64,000 bases of DNA, taken from contig OX246747.1 in NCBI GenBank assembly GCA_945910005.1, positions 8,519,966 to 8,583,965 of the forward strand, given 5' to 3'. This DNA comes from Isoperla grammatica. Taxonomy: Eukaryota; Arthropoda; Insecta; Plecoptera; Perlodidae. Shown piece by piece: positions 20,018 to 35,867 of this stretch (position 1 is its first letter; each line of letters starts with the position of its first letter). The position numbers and the translations under genes are program-made. The notes below the pieces were generated by a model. The model searched no databases. It saw only the letters and a program-made list of their open reading frames with translations, and had not been told where the DNA came from.

Positions 20018-20372
20018 TAGTGTAGAAATCTGCGTTTTAATGTCCAGGTTATAAATAGGCTAAACTAAACAGATTAGTTATTTAGTAAGGTAACACTTAG
20101 GACCTTTTCAAGTGTCTAATTGATTGCCAGTGACAATGCTGAACGCGAATTTATGTTCCCGTGGGTGGCGCGATGTCCTAATTGTTTGTTTTTGTTGTAC
20201 AAGTGTAGAAATCAACGTTTTAATGTCCAGGTTATAAATAAACTTATAAGTTTAGTTACGTAGCCAGGGAACACTAAGGACCTTTTTAAGTGTCTACTTT
20301 ATTGCCAGTGACAATGCTGAACGCTAATTTAAGTTCCTGTGGGTAACACGATGCACAACTTGATATTCTTTT
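20018..20372 (+). repeat. ~176-bp satellite units, plus orientation (upstream of promoter)
   Basis: Two units containing TGTAGAAATC..CGTTTTAATGTCCAGGTTATA, AACACTAAGGACC, AGTGTCTA, ATTGCCAGTGACAATGCTGA and TTCCCGTGGGT. The same unit recurs at 21013-21425 and, inverted, at 33640-35080. Confidence 0.85.
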
Positions 20373-20418
20373 GATGGTAGGTACGCTTAACATTAAAACG
20401 TTGATCTGCACGGGCTCC

Positions 20419-20455
20419 TATATAAGAAGCGCGCGGCCAGGCTTGAGCATCAGTA
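20419..20455 (+). promoter_or_regulatory. TATA-Inr core promoter
   Basis: TATATAAG at 20419-20426 and an initiator-like TCAGTA at 20450-20455; the +1 A lies 33 bp from the start of the TATA box, within the normal RNA polymerase II spacing. It follows satellite units and is followed by a stop-free UTR-like stretch with a splice donor. Could also be an LTR-type promoter. Confidence 0.55.
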
Positions 20456-20610
20456 TTCTCCGCGACTCCGTCCGTACAACATCTTCATAATTCCGCTGTA
20501 GGAAAAAAGTGTGCGCAGTGTTTGTATTCTAGGGCAGTGTTATTGTGAACAAAAGTTTAATTGCAGTATTTGATTCAAAAGTCGGTAGTAGATATTTTGG
20601 CCATAATCTG
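20452..20610 (+). other. Predicted untranslated first exon
   Basis: From the predicted start site to a consensus donor (CTG|GTAAGTG). No ATG is present between them, so it would be a 5' UTR exon. Confidence 0.35.
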
Positions 20611-20736
20611 GTAAGTGTTTAATTCGTGTGCTAGTGTTGTGTCATCGATTGCGTTTATTGAAATATTATTCACGTTTAAATGTCCATATCACTACACAAT
20701 TGTGATCATTTTTATACTCTGCTTATCTCTACAAAG

Positions 20737-20937
20737 CCCAGAGTGTTAGATGGTGTTTTAAAGTGTTTTCATGTGAAATTTAAAGTCATTACTGGTTTAA
20801 ACCACTTAAGAGGTACAACACGAATACTATTTACCGAAGACAATGCTATGATTGACTACTTCGCCCACTCACATTCAGACTTGTCGGATGCATTGTGGCA
20901 TTTCCTGGAATTTGAAGAACCCACATGGTGAGTACTC
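20737..20937 (+). CDS. Possible second exon, unknown protein
   Basis: An open segment after a pyrimidine-rich acceptor (TCTCTACAAAG, 20736) to a strong donor (CATG|GTGAGTAC, 20937), encoding RVLDGVLKCFHVKFKVITGL and AMIDYFAHSHSDLSDALWHF. It lies downstream of the promoter on the same strand. No family recognised; a third exon was not found before the satellite and Tigger relic. An ATG-initiated extension starts at 20680. Confidence 0.3.
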
Positions 20938-21012
20938 ATAAAAAATGGCGAATTTTGAGGATATTTACTAAACTTGTTATTACATATTGCAAGGTGAATT
21001 GTACTTACCGGT

Positions 21013-21425
21013 GTAGACACGTAGCCAGGGAACACTAAGGACAATTGTAACTGTATACTTTATCGTAAGTGTTAGTGCTGACCGCTAATAATGTGCCCGT
21101 GGGTATCACGATGCCCATTTTTTTTTTTTTTTTTGGGGTGTACAAATGTATAGAAATCAAAGTTTTAATTTCCAGGTTAGAAATAAATGTTTCTATGTCC
21201 AGGTTATAGATAAACTTATTAGTTTATTTACGTAGCCAGGGAACACTAAGGACCTTTTGAAGTGTCTACTTTATTGCCAGTGACAATGCTGAACGCGAAT
21301 TTATGTTCCCGTTGGTAAAAGGATGCCCAATTTGTTTTTTTGGGTGTACAAATGTAGAAATCAACGTCTTAATCTCCAGTTTAGAAATCAACGTTTTAGT
21401 GTCCAGGTTATAGATAAACTTATAA
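21013..21425 (+). repeat. ~176-bp satellite units, plus orientation
   Basis: Partial and full units (GTAGCCAGGGAACACTAAGG at 21023 and again at 21233) with a poly-T run at 21119-21134. The array ends abruptly at the truncated Tigger relic. Confidence 0.8.
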
Positions 21426-21428
21426 ACC

Positions 21429-22273
21429 TTAGGGCACGTAAAAAATCAAAAACACATTCGTGGTCATCCACGCCTTTTTATTTGCGTGGTATTTAACAGG
21501 AAGCGCTCGACAGTTCTTGAAGGCTCCTGGTTTGATCGACTTGGCTATGACAAAAGGCTGGAGTTGGTCACTGCCTTCGCTGTTCGCGCAGAGAACTACA
21601 TTTAGTCTGTCTTTTGAAATTTTCCCACCATGCCCCACGACTCCCCTTTAACAGCCAATGTTCGGTCAGGCATAAGATTATAAAAGAGCGGTGTCTCGTC
21701 GGCGTTATATATATCGCGTGTTTTGTAGCCGGCAGTTATGTCAGGCAACCCTTCTAACCACATTTGGTTGGTCTCCGGGTCGACGGCCGAGATCTTCTTG
21801 TACACAAGCCCGTCTATCTTTAAAACAGAAATCCAACCATTCGAGGCTGTGACATTTTCCACATTTATTCTGCCGGCATTTTCAAGCGCTTTTTCTTTCA
21901 GGATAGGAATGTTAGAGGTCCTAACTTGCTGATACCATTTAAAGAGTACCTCTTCCACATCGCTGAATGTTGACTGTTTGCTAGTTTTACTCTTCTTACT
22001 CGATTTCCCTAACTGTGAAATCTGTGCTCTTACCTCCTCTTTCTTTAACATGATGAAATCAGTGTCGACGGTGGAATCCCTAAACGTTTCGCAATTAATC
22101 ATGGGCTGGCCCTCTTCGTCACCTTCACTTATCTCTTTATCATCACTACCACTATTACTGTACGAACTCAAGTTATCCAATTCATCTTCACTTACATCGA
22201 AACTGCCATCAGAGTCGTCTAAGATATCATTTATTTCGCCGTCAAACAACCTGTTACGTGATGAGGACGCCAT
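21429..22273 (-). pseudogene. Tigger/pogo-type transposase, truncated
   Basis: From Met at 22273: an acidic Ser/Asp/Glu region (residues 1-60), a linker, a CENPB-type HTH (VEEVLFKWYQQVRTSNIPIL, ASNGWI), then the start of the DDE domain with GYKTRDIYNADETPLFYNL, whose NADET Asp is the first catalytic acid. After a frameshift near 21610 it continues to NKKAWMTTNVF and stops at the satellite edge, so the second and third acids are lost. The usual psq HTH is replaced by the acidic leader, which looks more like piggyBac-type N-termini. Pogo-family enzymes insert at TA. Not functional. Confidence 0.7.
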
Positions 22274-23499
22274 GTTGACAGCTTTTTGTGTTTACGTTTT
22301 GAGAGAATCATCGCACGCTAAACATTCGCTCTCGAAATTCCTGAAAATTTCACTTTAGATGGCTGTGAGCCGGAAGTTTGTTTTATGAAAAATCACCGCT
22401 CATTATGCATTCGTCACTTTCTTAGTTTTCTTTTTTGTCTTTCAGAAGAATTTTTTTTACCAAAATGGGGCGGGTCTAGGGTACCAGCCTATCTATAGTA
22501 AGCTGCTTCGGTAGCCGAATGGCCAGCCCTAGCTCTGGGCTGTGTACTCGGACCCGTCTCTTCTACGAGCTGTCTATTTTATTTTCACTCTCTCTCCCAC
22601 TCCCCCACCCCACTCGCCCACTTCACTTCTCCAGGAGGCCTAACGCACTCTCTGTCTTTTCACATTGTAAGCGATGCTGTAACAGCGCCAGGAGAAACCC
22701 ATTATGGAAGTTGAAATTGCATCCGCTGCTGCCATATGTTGATTCTTGTTTCAGAGACAAACGTTTCTTTATTACACTTTAGTTGCCAGATCATGTTGGG
22801 TAGGCTTTCATTGGAATTAATAATAATAATAATGATAATAATAATTATATCTTTATTTCATGGAAGGAAATGGGCGAACTAAGCCACCATGGCTTCTCTT
22901 GCAATTGACTCCAACTAACCTAACTTATATTCTATCTTGACCTATAGAGAACGATCACGCCTATCAATATTTACCTTGTGCTGGTGCAATACAGAATATT
23001 ATGTTTACAAAGTACAATTAAACAAGAATAATTGATTTAGATTTTAGTAACACAAATTCAACAGGATAGAGAACAACTAATCGTTAACATGATATAGGCC
23101 TAACGCCTAGAGAAAGACTCATGGCCATCACGATACAGTGTTCTCCTCATAGCCAGTTAGCCGAGCGGTCCGCCCGGCCAACTTTTCTGCTGCCCGGCCA
23201 ACTTTTCTGCCACCAATCAGCTATTCAATAAACAATTTGAATGCACACTGCCATCTAGCAAAAGTATGTTCTCTTTCCACTTTGACTATCCAATGGGCAA
23301 ATGTACCTAATGGCGTGTGAGGGAATATTGTCCAACGGAACATCAACATAGGCCTAACGTGTCATCTACGCATGACATTGGCTTGGCCGGCATACACCGC
23401 TCACTGTTGATTCCTGCCCCGTGCCTAACGTGTCATCTACGCATGACATTGGCTTGGCCGGCATACACCGCTCACTGTTGATTCTTTCCCCATGGGGCT
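22274..23499. other. Non-coding spacer with short duplications
   Basis: No gene supported. Contains an ATAATAATAATG-type microsatellite near 22821, a 20-bp direct duplication (GCCCGGCCAACTTTTCTG) near 23172 and 23192, and a 68-bp tandem duplication at about 23357-23484. Confidence 0.6.
23357..23484 (+). repeat. Tandem duplication, ~68-bp unit
   Basis: CTAACGTGTCATCTACGCAT through CACCGCTCACTGTTGATTC occurs twice back to back, identical by eye, directly upstream of a retroposon insertion. Confidence 0.85.
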
Positions 23500-23787
23500 C
23501 CTGCCCAGGGACTGCTACCTTATCGTGGTGGGCAGGTTTGTGTGCTTTGTTGATCCCGAGAGCTATGCCGGCGGAAGCGTATGCTTCTGGTAGGGCCACC
23601 CTAGCCGGACTGGTCGAGGAGGAGAAGTCAGACGAAGTGCAGTCCACACCCCAAGCCCCTTTCCACCCCCGCCCTCCTATTGGCCCCTTTACTCCAAACA
23701 GCCCCCTATTTCATCTTCATATATCACCCACTCATTGTCTCGATTAGCCTCGTTGCAAAAATATGAGACGTTAAGACCAAAATAAAT
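23500..23787 (+). mobile_element. Short retroposon copy S6 (type B)
   Basis: Full-length type B copy, CCTGCCCAGGGACTGCTACC to ATGAGACGTTAAGACC plus AAATAAA tail. 11-bp target duplication CCCATGGGGCT at 23489-23499 and 23788-23798. Confidence 0.9.
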
Positions 23788-24651
23788 CCCATGGGGCTCG
23801 TGCAAATCTTCGGCCATGCTCGGTGTCCCTCATTTTTATTCAACGTTACAAGAAGTAAATAATGTTATCGAATTCAACTCCTAACATTGTACCAATAGGC
23901 GTACATAAAAAATGAAAAAGTTGTGTTTGATTTCATTAAAATTAGAAATGCTCTTACCACAAAAGCAACAATTTAAAGTTTCCTTGAGAGGCCTCCAGAT
24001 AACTCTAAAACTCACCAAAACGGATCTATGATCCAAAACATTTTCTGGGGGCAAGCCCCCGGACCCCCACTTTTATTTTGTTTACCCTAAAAATACACTA
24101 CCCGGCAATTATTTTGAAACAACCACTGAACTTTTTTTCCCGGAGAGAACACTGCGATATAAATTGTTGGTTATTGCGGACGTTAGTTGTAGTACCTTTT
24201 CATTATTGTTCATTGAATAGGTGTAGTACAGGCAAAGAATTTTTTGAAAGCAGTGGTGGCTTTAATTTCGGTGCCACCCTGATGTTGTCTAGCCTCTCTT
24301 CACAAAGTTACTGACTTAAAGGAGATGGCAGGCAAACACAACCAGATTAGTGATTTACGTTTGGTTACTACTCAATAAGAGAATTAAAAAAAATCGACTC
24401 AAATGGAGCAATATTTGGGGAGTTACGACCGTTTTATGTTCCGAGTGCGTTTTGTAGTGACGTCACCAGGCTGGCAGGCCGGGCGGCCGAACCTGAGAAC
24501 AAAGCCAATCTCACAGTAGCAGCGTTGTGTCCACTGATACAATTCGTCGTGATCGTATGTAGCATTTGTTTACTGCTTACTAGAGTGCTGGGTAGTGTGT
24601 TTCATATTATATTATACATATGGTTATATATTTATTATTAAAACTGTGAGA

Positions 24652-25625
24652 TGCCTAATTGTTCCGTGTTTGTATGTGCTACCACATCAGATGTAAAAGC
24701 AGGATTGAGGCCTACATACATACGCGTTTCCTAATCGCGAAAAGTATCCCAAGACATTTGCGGCATTGTCTAGAAATGTGCATAGGAAGAATTGTGTACC
24801 TAGGGAAAACTCCCGTATCTGTTCTACGCATTATATTGCAACCTTTTTTTTAACGAATCGGATATAATGAAACATTAGTTGATGCCAGACGAATTTAAGA
24901 AATCCCCGCGATTGAAGAGAGGTGTAGTTCTTACTGCTAATTTAGCAGGAGACAACTGAGCTATCAAATGCCAAACAGCCTACTTACTCATTGCATCTAC
25001 TAAAGAAAGCAAATGATGATATGTGATTGTGACATGACATGCTATACCTTCCCATTCAGTTGCGTCAACTTCCAAAGTTCGGGCGGATAATGAGGAGCTA
25101 GATATTATTAGCGAATTTCAAGTGTCCAGTAACGTTATTGAAGTTGGAATTCAATGTGAGATGGGTACCGAAATTTACCGGCTAAGTAACCCTTGTTTGA
25201 AGATGAAATCGTAGGGGATAACTCTGACGGTGAATTAGATTCATCTTACAGTCTCGACTCAGACCAAGAAACAAAAGGAACTGAAGACTCCGATGATCTA
25301 CTCTAAACGAAGGATGATACATCTCGCGATTATGGTTCCGTTGTCTTTATGACATTTTTCTCAAATTTACTTGAACTTTTTAAAATCTGCCGGCAGTCAT
25401 CAAGTTATTATAACTAAACGCTGGTATAAAGGAACAATGTTAACTATCAGAGCAATGTGTAAATTAGAACCCTACAATATAGCATTCACAGACTGTAAAA
25501 AAAACAAACAATCGCTAGCTAATATTACATTCGGATTCCTTCTGCTCTAATGTTTTCGGGAATAACTTGCAATGCATTTCAGACATTTACGGAAACACTT
25601 GGACTACAATTTATAGAGAGGGGTG
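24652..25625 (+). pseudogene. Kolobok THAP-transposase remnants
   Basis: From ATG at 24652: MPNCSVFVCATT (the first CxxxxC pair of a THAP zinc finger), then after a shift REKYPKTFAALSRNVHRKN, VPRENSRICSTHY (the closing C..H), and PRLKRGVV. A conserved Trp of THAP (W-V-P) reads Cys here. Downstream come a VGIQCEM piece (~25150), an acidic end at 25240-25305 and a fragment SALMFSGITCNAFQTFTETL near 25545 resembling the transposase core. Multiple stops and shifts. Confidence 0.6.
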
Positions 25626-25981
25626 AATCATAAAAACAAATAACAATAATATTTACAAAATTCCCATCGCTTTACTTGCATACAAAGACGATCGTCAAAT
25701 TAAGTAGAAGTTTTACGTAATTTGTTATCCACATAAGCCTACCAAGTTACGTACTCCCCTCCGCCTGCCCTTCCTATCTACCAGAACACATACTTCGTAC
25801 AATTTAATTACAAGGTTCTTTAAAAAAATTACATTATCCCGGTAGAAAAGTAAATTGTAATTTGAAAACAAATATAATTTAATAGAACAAGTAGTATGCC
25901 CGTTCCTGTTATACATACTAATAAAAATTAACATTTTGGTTCTATGAATCATTATGCTCACTCTGATGTGGCCACTGTGGT

Positions 25982-26540
25982 TTACAGCCCACCGATGTTT
26001 TGTATCCCGTGTATACTCCCGTGTCCAGATTCATTTGGAAATCGTTCGCGTATTTTTGTTACTGCACACGGAGGAATAACTCTTCGATTACCCCTTCCAA
26101 TTGAAACCCTAGAATTAATCCATGACAAACCGGTGGTATGTAAAATATTTCCACAAATCGTTTGAAACTGGTTCGATGCTAAGTTTTTTTGCTTAATTTT
26201 GATTTTTGGGAATACAATCAAGTGATGTCGAACAATACCCAGCGCGTCCAACGACAGAACTTGGTGGTCGGATGCATCGGTGTGTTCCACACGCTACGTT
26301 TCCTCGGACATCATTTATTATTTTACTTTCCTGGCAGCAAAAACTTTCGCAATCTTGTATTATAGGGCTGCATTCAAAGCACTTATATAATGTTACACAA
26401 CCCGCCCTACCAGAACAATCCGGTAATTGTCATCCCACTACTTCACTCTATTCTTGTGAGATGTTTCTAATTCCAGCAATTCTGCATCTGTGTATTCTGG
26501 TCTGGCTCGTATTGATATGAGTTTGATAATATATATTAAG
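25982..26540 (-). pseudogene. P2X7 C-terminal-type cysteine domain relic
   Basis: The minus strand shows CVTLYKCFECSPIIQDCESF with FCCQE near 26400 and, in the 26290-25982 frame, SIGRGNRRVIPPCAVTKIRE followed by FPNESG. The CCQE block and R.VIP.CAV..IR..FP block resemble the zinc-binding C-terminal domain of P2X7 receptors, which also occurs as stand-alone or transposon-carried ORFs in invertebrates. It lies inside the Kolobok element, converging on the transposase. Several stops. Assignment is by motif only. Confidence 0.45.
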
Positions 26541-26840
26541 TTGTGGATGAGGGTAGGCGGGTGTATAATACGGAGATTTTAAATAGTGTCCCCTGGGCTT
26601 TCACAAACCGCAGTGACACTACAGTGACAGTGCAGCACAGCGCCCGGCCGCACACGTGCATTCTCGCGGCGTGCTCGGCCGGCGAGCCAGCCTGGTGACG
26701 TCATCACGATAACTTTGAACGCGTGTAGCTCAGCGGTCGATTTTTTGTAATTTTTTTGGATGATGCCATTATTCTTAAAAAATATTCTAGTAATTTAAAA
26801 AAAATACGAGAGCGCTTTCGATTTTCACCTGCCTTCTCCT

Positions 26841-27143
26841 TTAATCATCAGTCAGTTTTGCTCCATTCAATGTTGGGAGATTGAAGTCGGGGACGTTCCA
26901 ACGAGCTTGATCGCCTTCGGTAAAGGTTGAGTTCATGTTGACCAACTCTACTCCTGGTTCATTACTATTCATTATCAGGTGGCGAGGACTTGGTCCACGA
27001 TCAGTGCGTGAGGAAATATCGCTATTTGATTTATGTTTCTTAAAGTACGGCGGTTGTGTACGCTGTGTAAGTCCGAGAAGACATCTCTCGAGTAGTGAAT
27101 CTGCTGCTAGTCTATGATATACTGGCATAATTCTTAATAACAC
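26841..27143 (-). CDS. Unknown C-terminal frame next to Kolobok
   Basis: An open minus frame of about 100 codons ending LPTLNGAKLTDD, with SLLERCLLGLTQ near its start. The LL.RC..G.TQ word recalls a conserved block of transposon-encoded proteins in marine invertebrates, but this is too little to name. The stop codon is formed with the TTAA insertion site; before the Kolobok insertion the frame would stop at nearly the same place. Confidence 0.25.
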   Translation of the reverse strand: MLLRIMPVYHRLAADSLLERCLLGLTQRTQPPYFKKHKSNSDISSRTDRGPSPRHLIMNSNEPGVELVNMNSTFTEGDQARWNVPDFNLPTLNGAKLTDD

Positions 27144-28249
27144 ATGCGCAGAAAGCAGTGCTCCTGTATTGTCCTTACGTTCGCTAGGAACAACGTTATC
27201 GGCAATTGCCTTGTTGTAGAATCACCCTTCTGATGTTAGGTTTTAGATGTGTCGACGCGCAACGGTAAAAAGAGTGTCGTACATAGCACTTACCATTCTG
27301 AAATACAGTGTAGATTATTTCATACGACTTTACATAGGTACGGCCGCCTGCCGTTAGGCCTACTGTCGCCTACTAGGGGTGCGACAAGCTAAGTTATTGT
27401 ACTGTACACTTATATATTAGCATTTACTGGTTAGAGTGTCACATGGACAGTTCTCCGATCACATTTCACTACGCCAGACTTAAAACTTATTAAATTAGTA
27501 GAGAACTGTCCGCCTTAGAGTTAACACATAAGTGAAACACATGCAACCCAAAAGAAAACACTGTAACAGTTCGCAACTAAAATAACTATTTTGGGAGTGA
27601 AACTAGGAAAGCAAATAATAACACAAGATAATTACATCTTCTTTCAGTATATTATAAAATACAAAATATGAAATAACAAAAGTATCAAAACAATGATGTT
27701 ATAGGCAGTTTGACTTTTTAATGAGAGTTGGCCTTGGCCTTCGAATTCCTGCAAAGTTCTTTGTTTTGTTACATGTTTTTAAGTTTTTTTGTTTTAGATC
27801 ATGATCATTTGTTTATACGTTACGGCTTGTTGTTGTTGTTGTTTGTTCTGGTTGTAGTAGTTGTTGTCTATTCAATAAATGCCTAAGTTTGAGGCATGTT
27901 GAACGGACCCGTTGTCTAGGCTCCTCCCTGGTCCTGGAGAAGTCTCGCCGCTGCTTCTGACAGACTCGTCCGTCCACGGGTGGTACTGTTGGTTGAGTGG
28001 GTAGCGTTTCTTTGTCTGTTTTGGAATCTTCGGTGTGAAGTGGGGTGGGGGGTAGCCGATTTTCGTTGGTTTGTCGCGGGTGTTGCTACGCAGTGTTGCA
28101 CAATGCTATCACACACGTGTGAGCTGAAGAAGCTGGAAGGCTAAGTACGCGCTTAGCACTTCCTGTTGCACAATCTTTTGGGTTTGATTACTTCGTGAGA
28201 AAAATGCACTGTTCGATTTGGGAGTGAAATGTAACTTTATCTATTGAGC
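27144..28249. other. Non-coding spacer
   Basis: No supportable gene. TTGTTGTTGTTG microsatellite near 27829. A 66-codon minus frame at 27916-28116 (Ser/Thr/Arg-rich) is unconvincing. Confidence 0.5.
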
Positions 28250-28350
28250 CTTTCCTCCAAACAGCCCCCTATTTCATCTTCATATATCACCCACTCATTG
28301 TCTCGATTAGCCTCGTTGCAAAAATATGAGACGTTAAGCCCAAATAATTT
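28250..28350 (+). mobile_element. Short retroposon 3' fragment (type B)
   Basis: CCTTTCCTCCAAACAGCCCC to GACGTTAAGCCCAAATAATT. 5'-truncated. Confidence 0.8.
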
Positions 28351-28944
28351 ATTAAAAAAATTAATAAAAAATTTTGGGTGAACACATATGCATAGGCACA
28401 CGTGCGCTGTCCGTACAGTCCATTCTAAAAACATGTGTTAGCTAGTTAAATAATTTATACAAACATTTGTCATAACTGCCGGAATGTCAAACTTGCCAAT
28501 AACTATTATCTTATTGAACTTAAAATACTAATGCTATTAATGTCATGAAATGTGAGGTTGGCACTCTGTACTGCCACAGCACTGTGCATCGTCCGACCTA
28601 ATCGCTAGATAATTTACACTTAACTATATGGTACGCTGCAGTTGCAAACCTTCGCAATAGCTCGTGTTCCAAACTCTCAGTCCCCTGTCCATTCATCCCA
28701 TTCCCTTCCCTCAGTTTCCTCTTCACCAACGCCTGAGGCCCGTAGAGGGCGGGCGCGACACTACTTGTCGTGCCTTCCATTGAGTAACCAACCGCTTTCA
28801 ATGATCTTTCTGATACGTAGTTGATGCACTCTGTTCTAGATTTACAGATCCTGGCCGAAATGATTCCATGGTACTATTTGGCAGTGACCTTATTACAAAA
28901 ATCACCTTCTGGTTGAATATCTTATGTCCCTGTAACCTGCCGGC

Positions 28945-29055
28945 ATATATCACCCGCTCATCGTCTCGATTAGCCATCGTTGCATAAATATGAAACGTTA
29001 AGCCTCATTAATAATCAATGCAAAAATATGAGACGTTTAGCCCAAATAACAATCA
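28945..29055 (+). mobile_element. Short retroposon tail fragments
   Basis: Type A tail (CACCCGCTCATCGTCTCG to GTTAAGCCTCATTAATAATC) directly followed by a type B tail (GCAAAAATATGAGACGTTTA), i.e. two truncated 3' ends in tandem. Confidence 0.75.
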
Positions 29056-29327
29056 GGCAAAATAGCTTTCTGGATTATTATGTAGCAATCGTAAGACAAA
29101 TGTATCAATAAATAATGTAGGGTTGCTGACCACGCTCTTCCAGTGAGCTATGGCAGCTCAGCAAACATGCACCCAATGGTGTGACAGTGTAGTACTTTCT
29201 AATATTACTTAACGATGTTGGGACCATGACGAGTGTGATACACCTTTAGGTTTGGATGTTACTGAGGAAGTCAGTTGCTTACTCTGGGGTTAGGGTTATT
29301 GTAACTGTTGGGTTCTCGGCTGGTAAG

Positions 29328-35221
<5,894 letters not shown>

Positions 35222-35239
35222 ACTGCCGACGCGGGAACC

Positions 35240-35867
35240 ATTGGCACAGCAACCACAATTAACAGGGTCCACTTCACTTCACTTGTCACTTTACCGCACT
35301 TCCCGATATTTTTAACGCGTGTGTCTTCCTCGAGTAACCAAAAACAAATGACAAGTGGGTCTACAGTTCCGCTAAGGCCGCTACAGAGTCATGCTCTGAG
35401 CAATCTTATGCTTATGCCGAGTCAGACTCTCTATAAGCTGAATGATTTTGTGCTTAGCTTGGCGTTGTTATCTTCACTGTTTGAGAGTTGCTAATGCAAT
35501 ATGGTATTTTGCTGACTTATTCTAAGACGGTTTATACTAGGTTAATTGTTTTGCAGGACGGGTCCTCTGTCTTAATGGCTAATATTGCGTCTGGACTAGA
35601 GTTTGTCTATGACTAGATTAGCCTAATCTAATATGTACAATTAATATTATATGCGGCGATGCCTTGTCTTTTGTGCTCTATAGCTATGTCATATACCTAA
35701 CCTAACCATTTGCATTAACATAAGTCAGGGGGGGGGGGGGTTGAAGGGAAAAAACAAAAACAAAGGCTTGGCCTTTAACTGAACACATCAATCACATAAT
35801 TAACTAAAAAATTCAAATAATAATGGACTGACACATAATAACACATAAGAGTGCAACACGTAAGCTG
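35240..35867. other. Non-coding spacer
   Basis: No gene seen; upstream region of the zinc-finger gene. A G-run at 35727-35740. Confidence 0.5.

Larger units (their letters stand above)
24320..26840. mobile_element. Kolobok-type DNA transposon
   Basis: Bounded by TTAA on both sides (24316-24319, 26841-26844) with termini AGGAGATGGCAGG and CCTGCCTTCTCCT. TTAA duplications with AG-starting ends and a THAP-containing transposase are the Kolobok signature; piggyBac shares TTAA but has different ends and no THAP. It holds transposase remnants on the plus strand and a second, cysteine-rich frame on the minus strand. All coding parts are broken. Length 2521 bp. Confidence 0.75.

Noticed and set aside
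22501..22572. tRNA-like look of GGTAGCCGAATGGCC..
   Set aside because: No acceptor stem or proper T arm can be drawn, so it is not called as a tRNA.
24000..24100. GGGGGCAAGCCCCCGG hairpin as a terminator
   Set aside because: In a eukaryotic setting a GC hairpin is not a transcription terminator; it is outside the Kolobok boundary and has no linked gene.
28598..28801. 67-codon minus frame with an apparently globular sequence
   Set aside because: No family, no splice support and no neighbour context; left uncalled.
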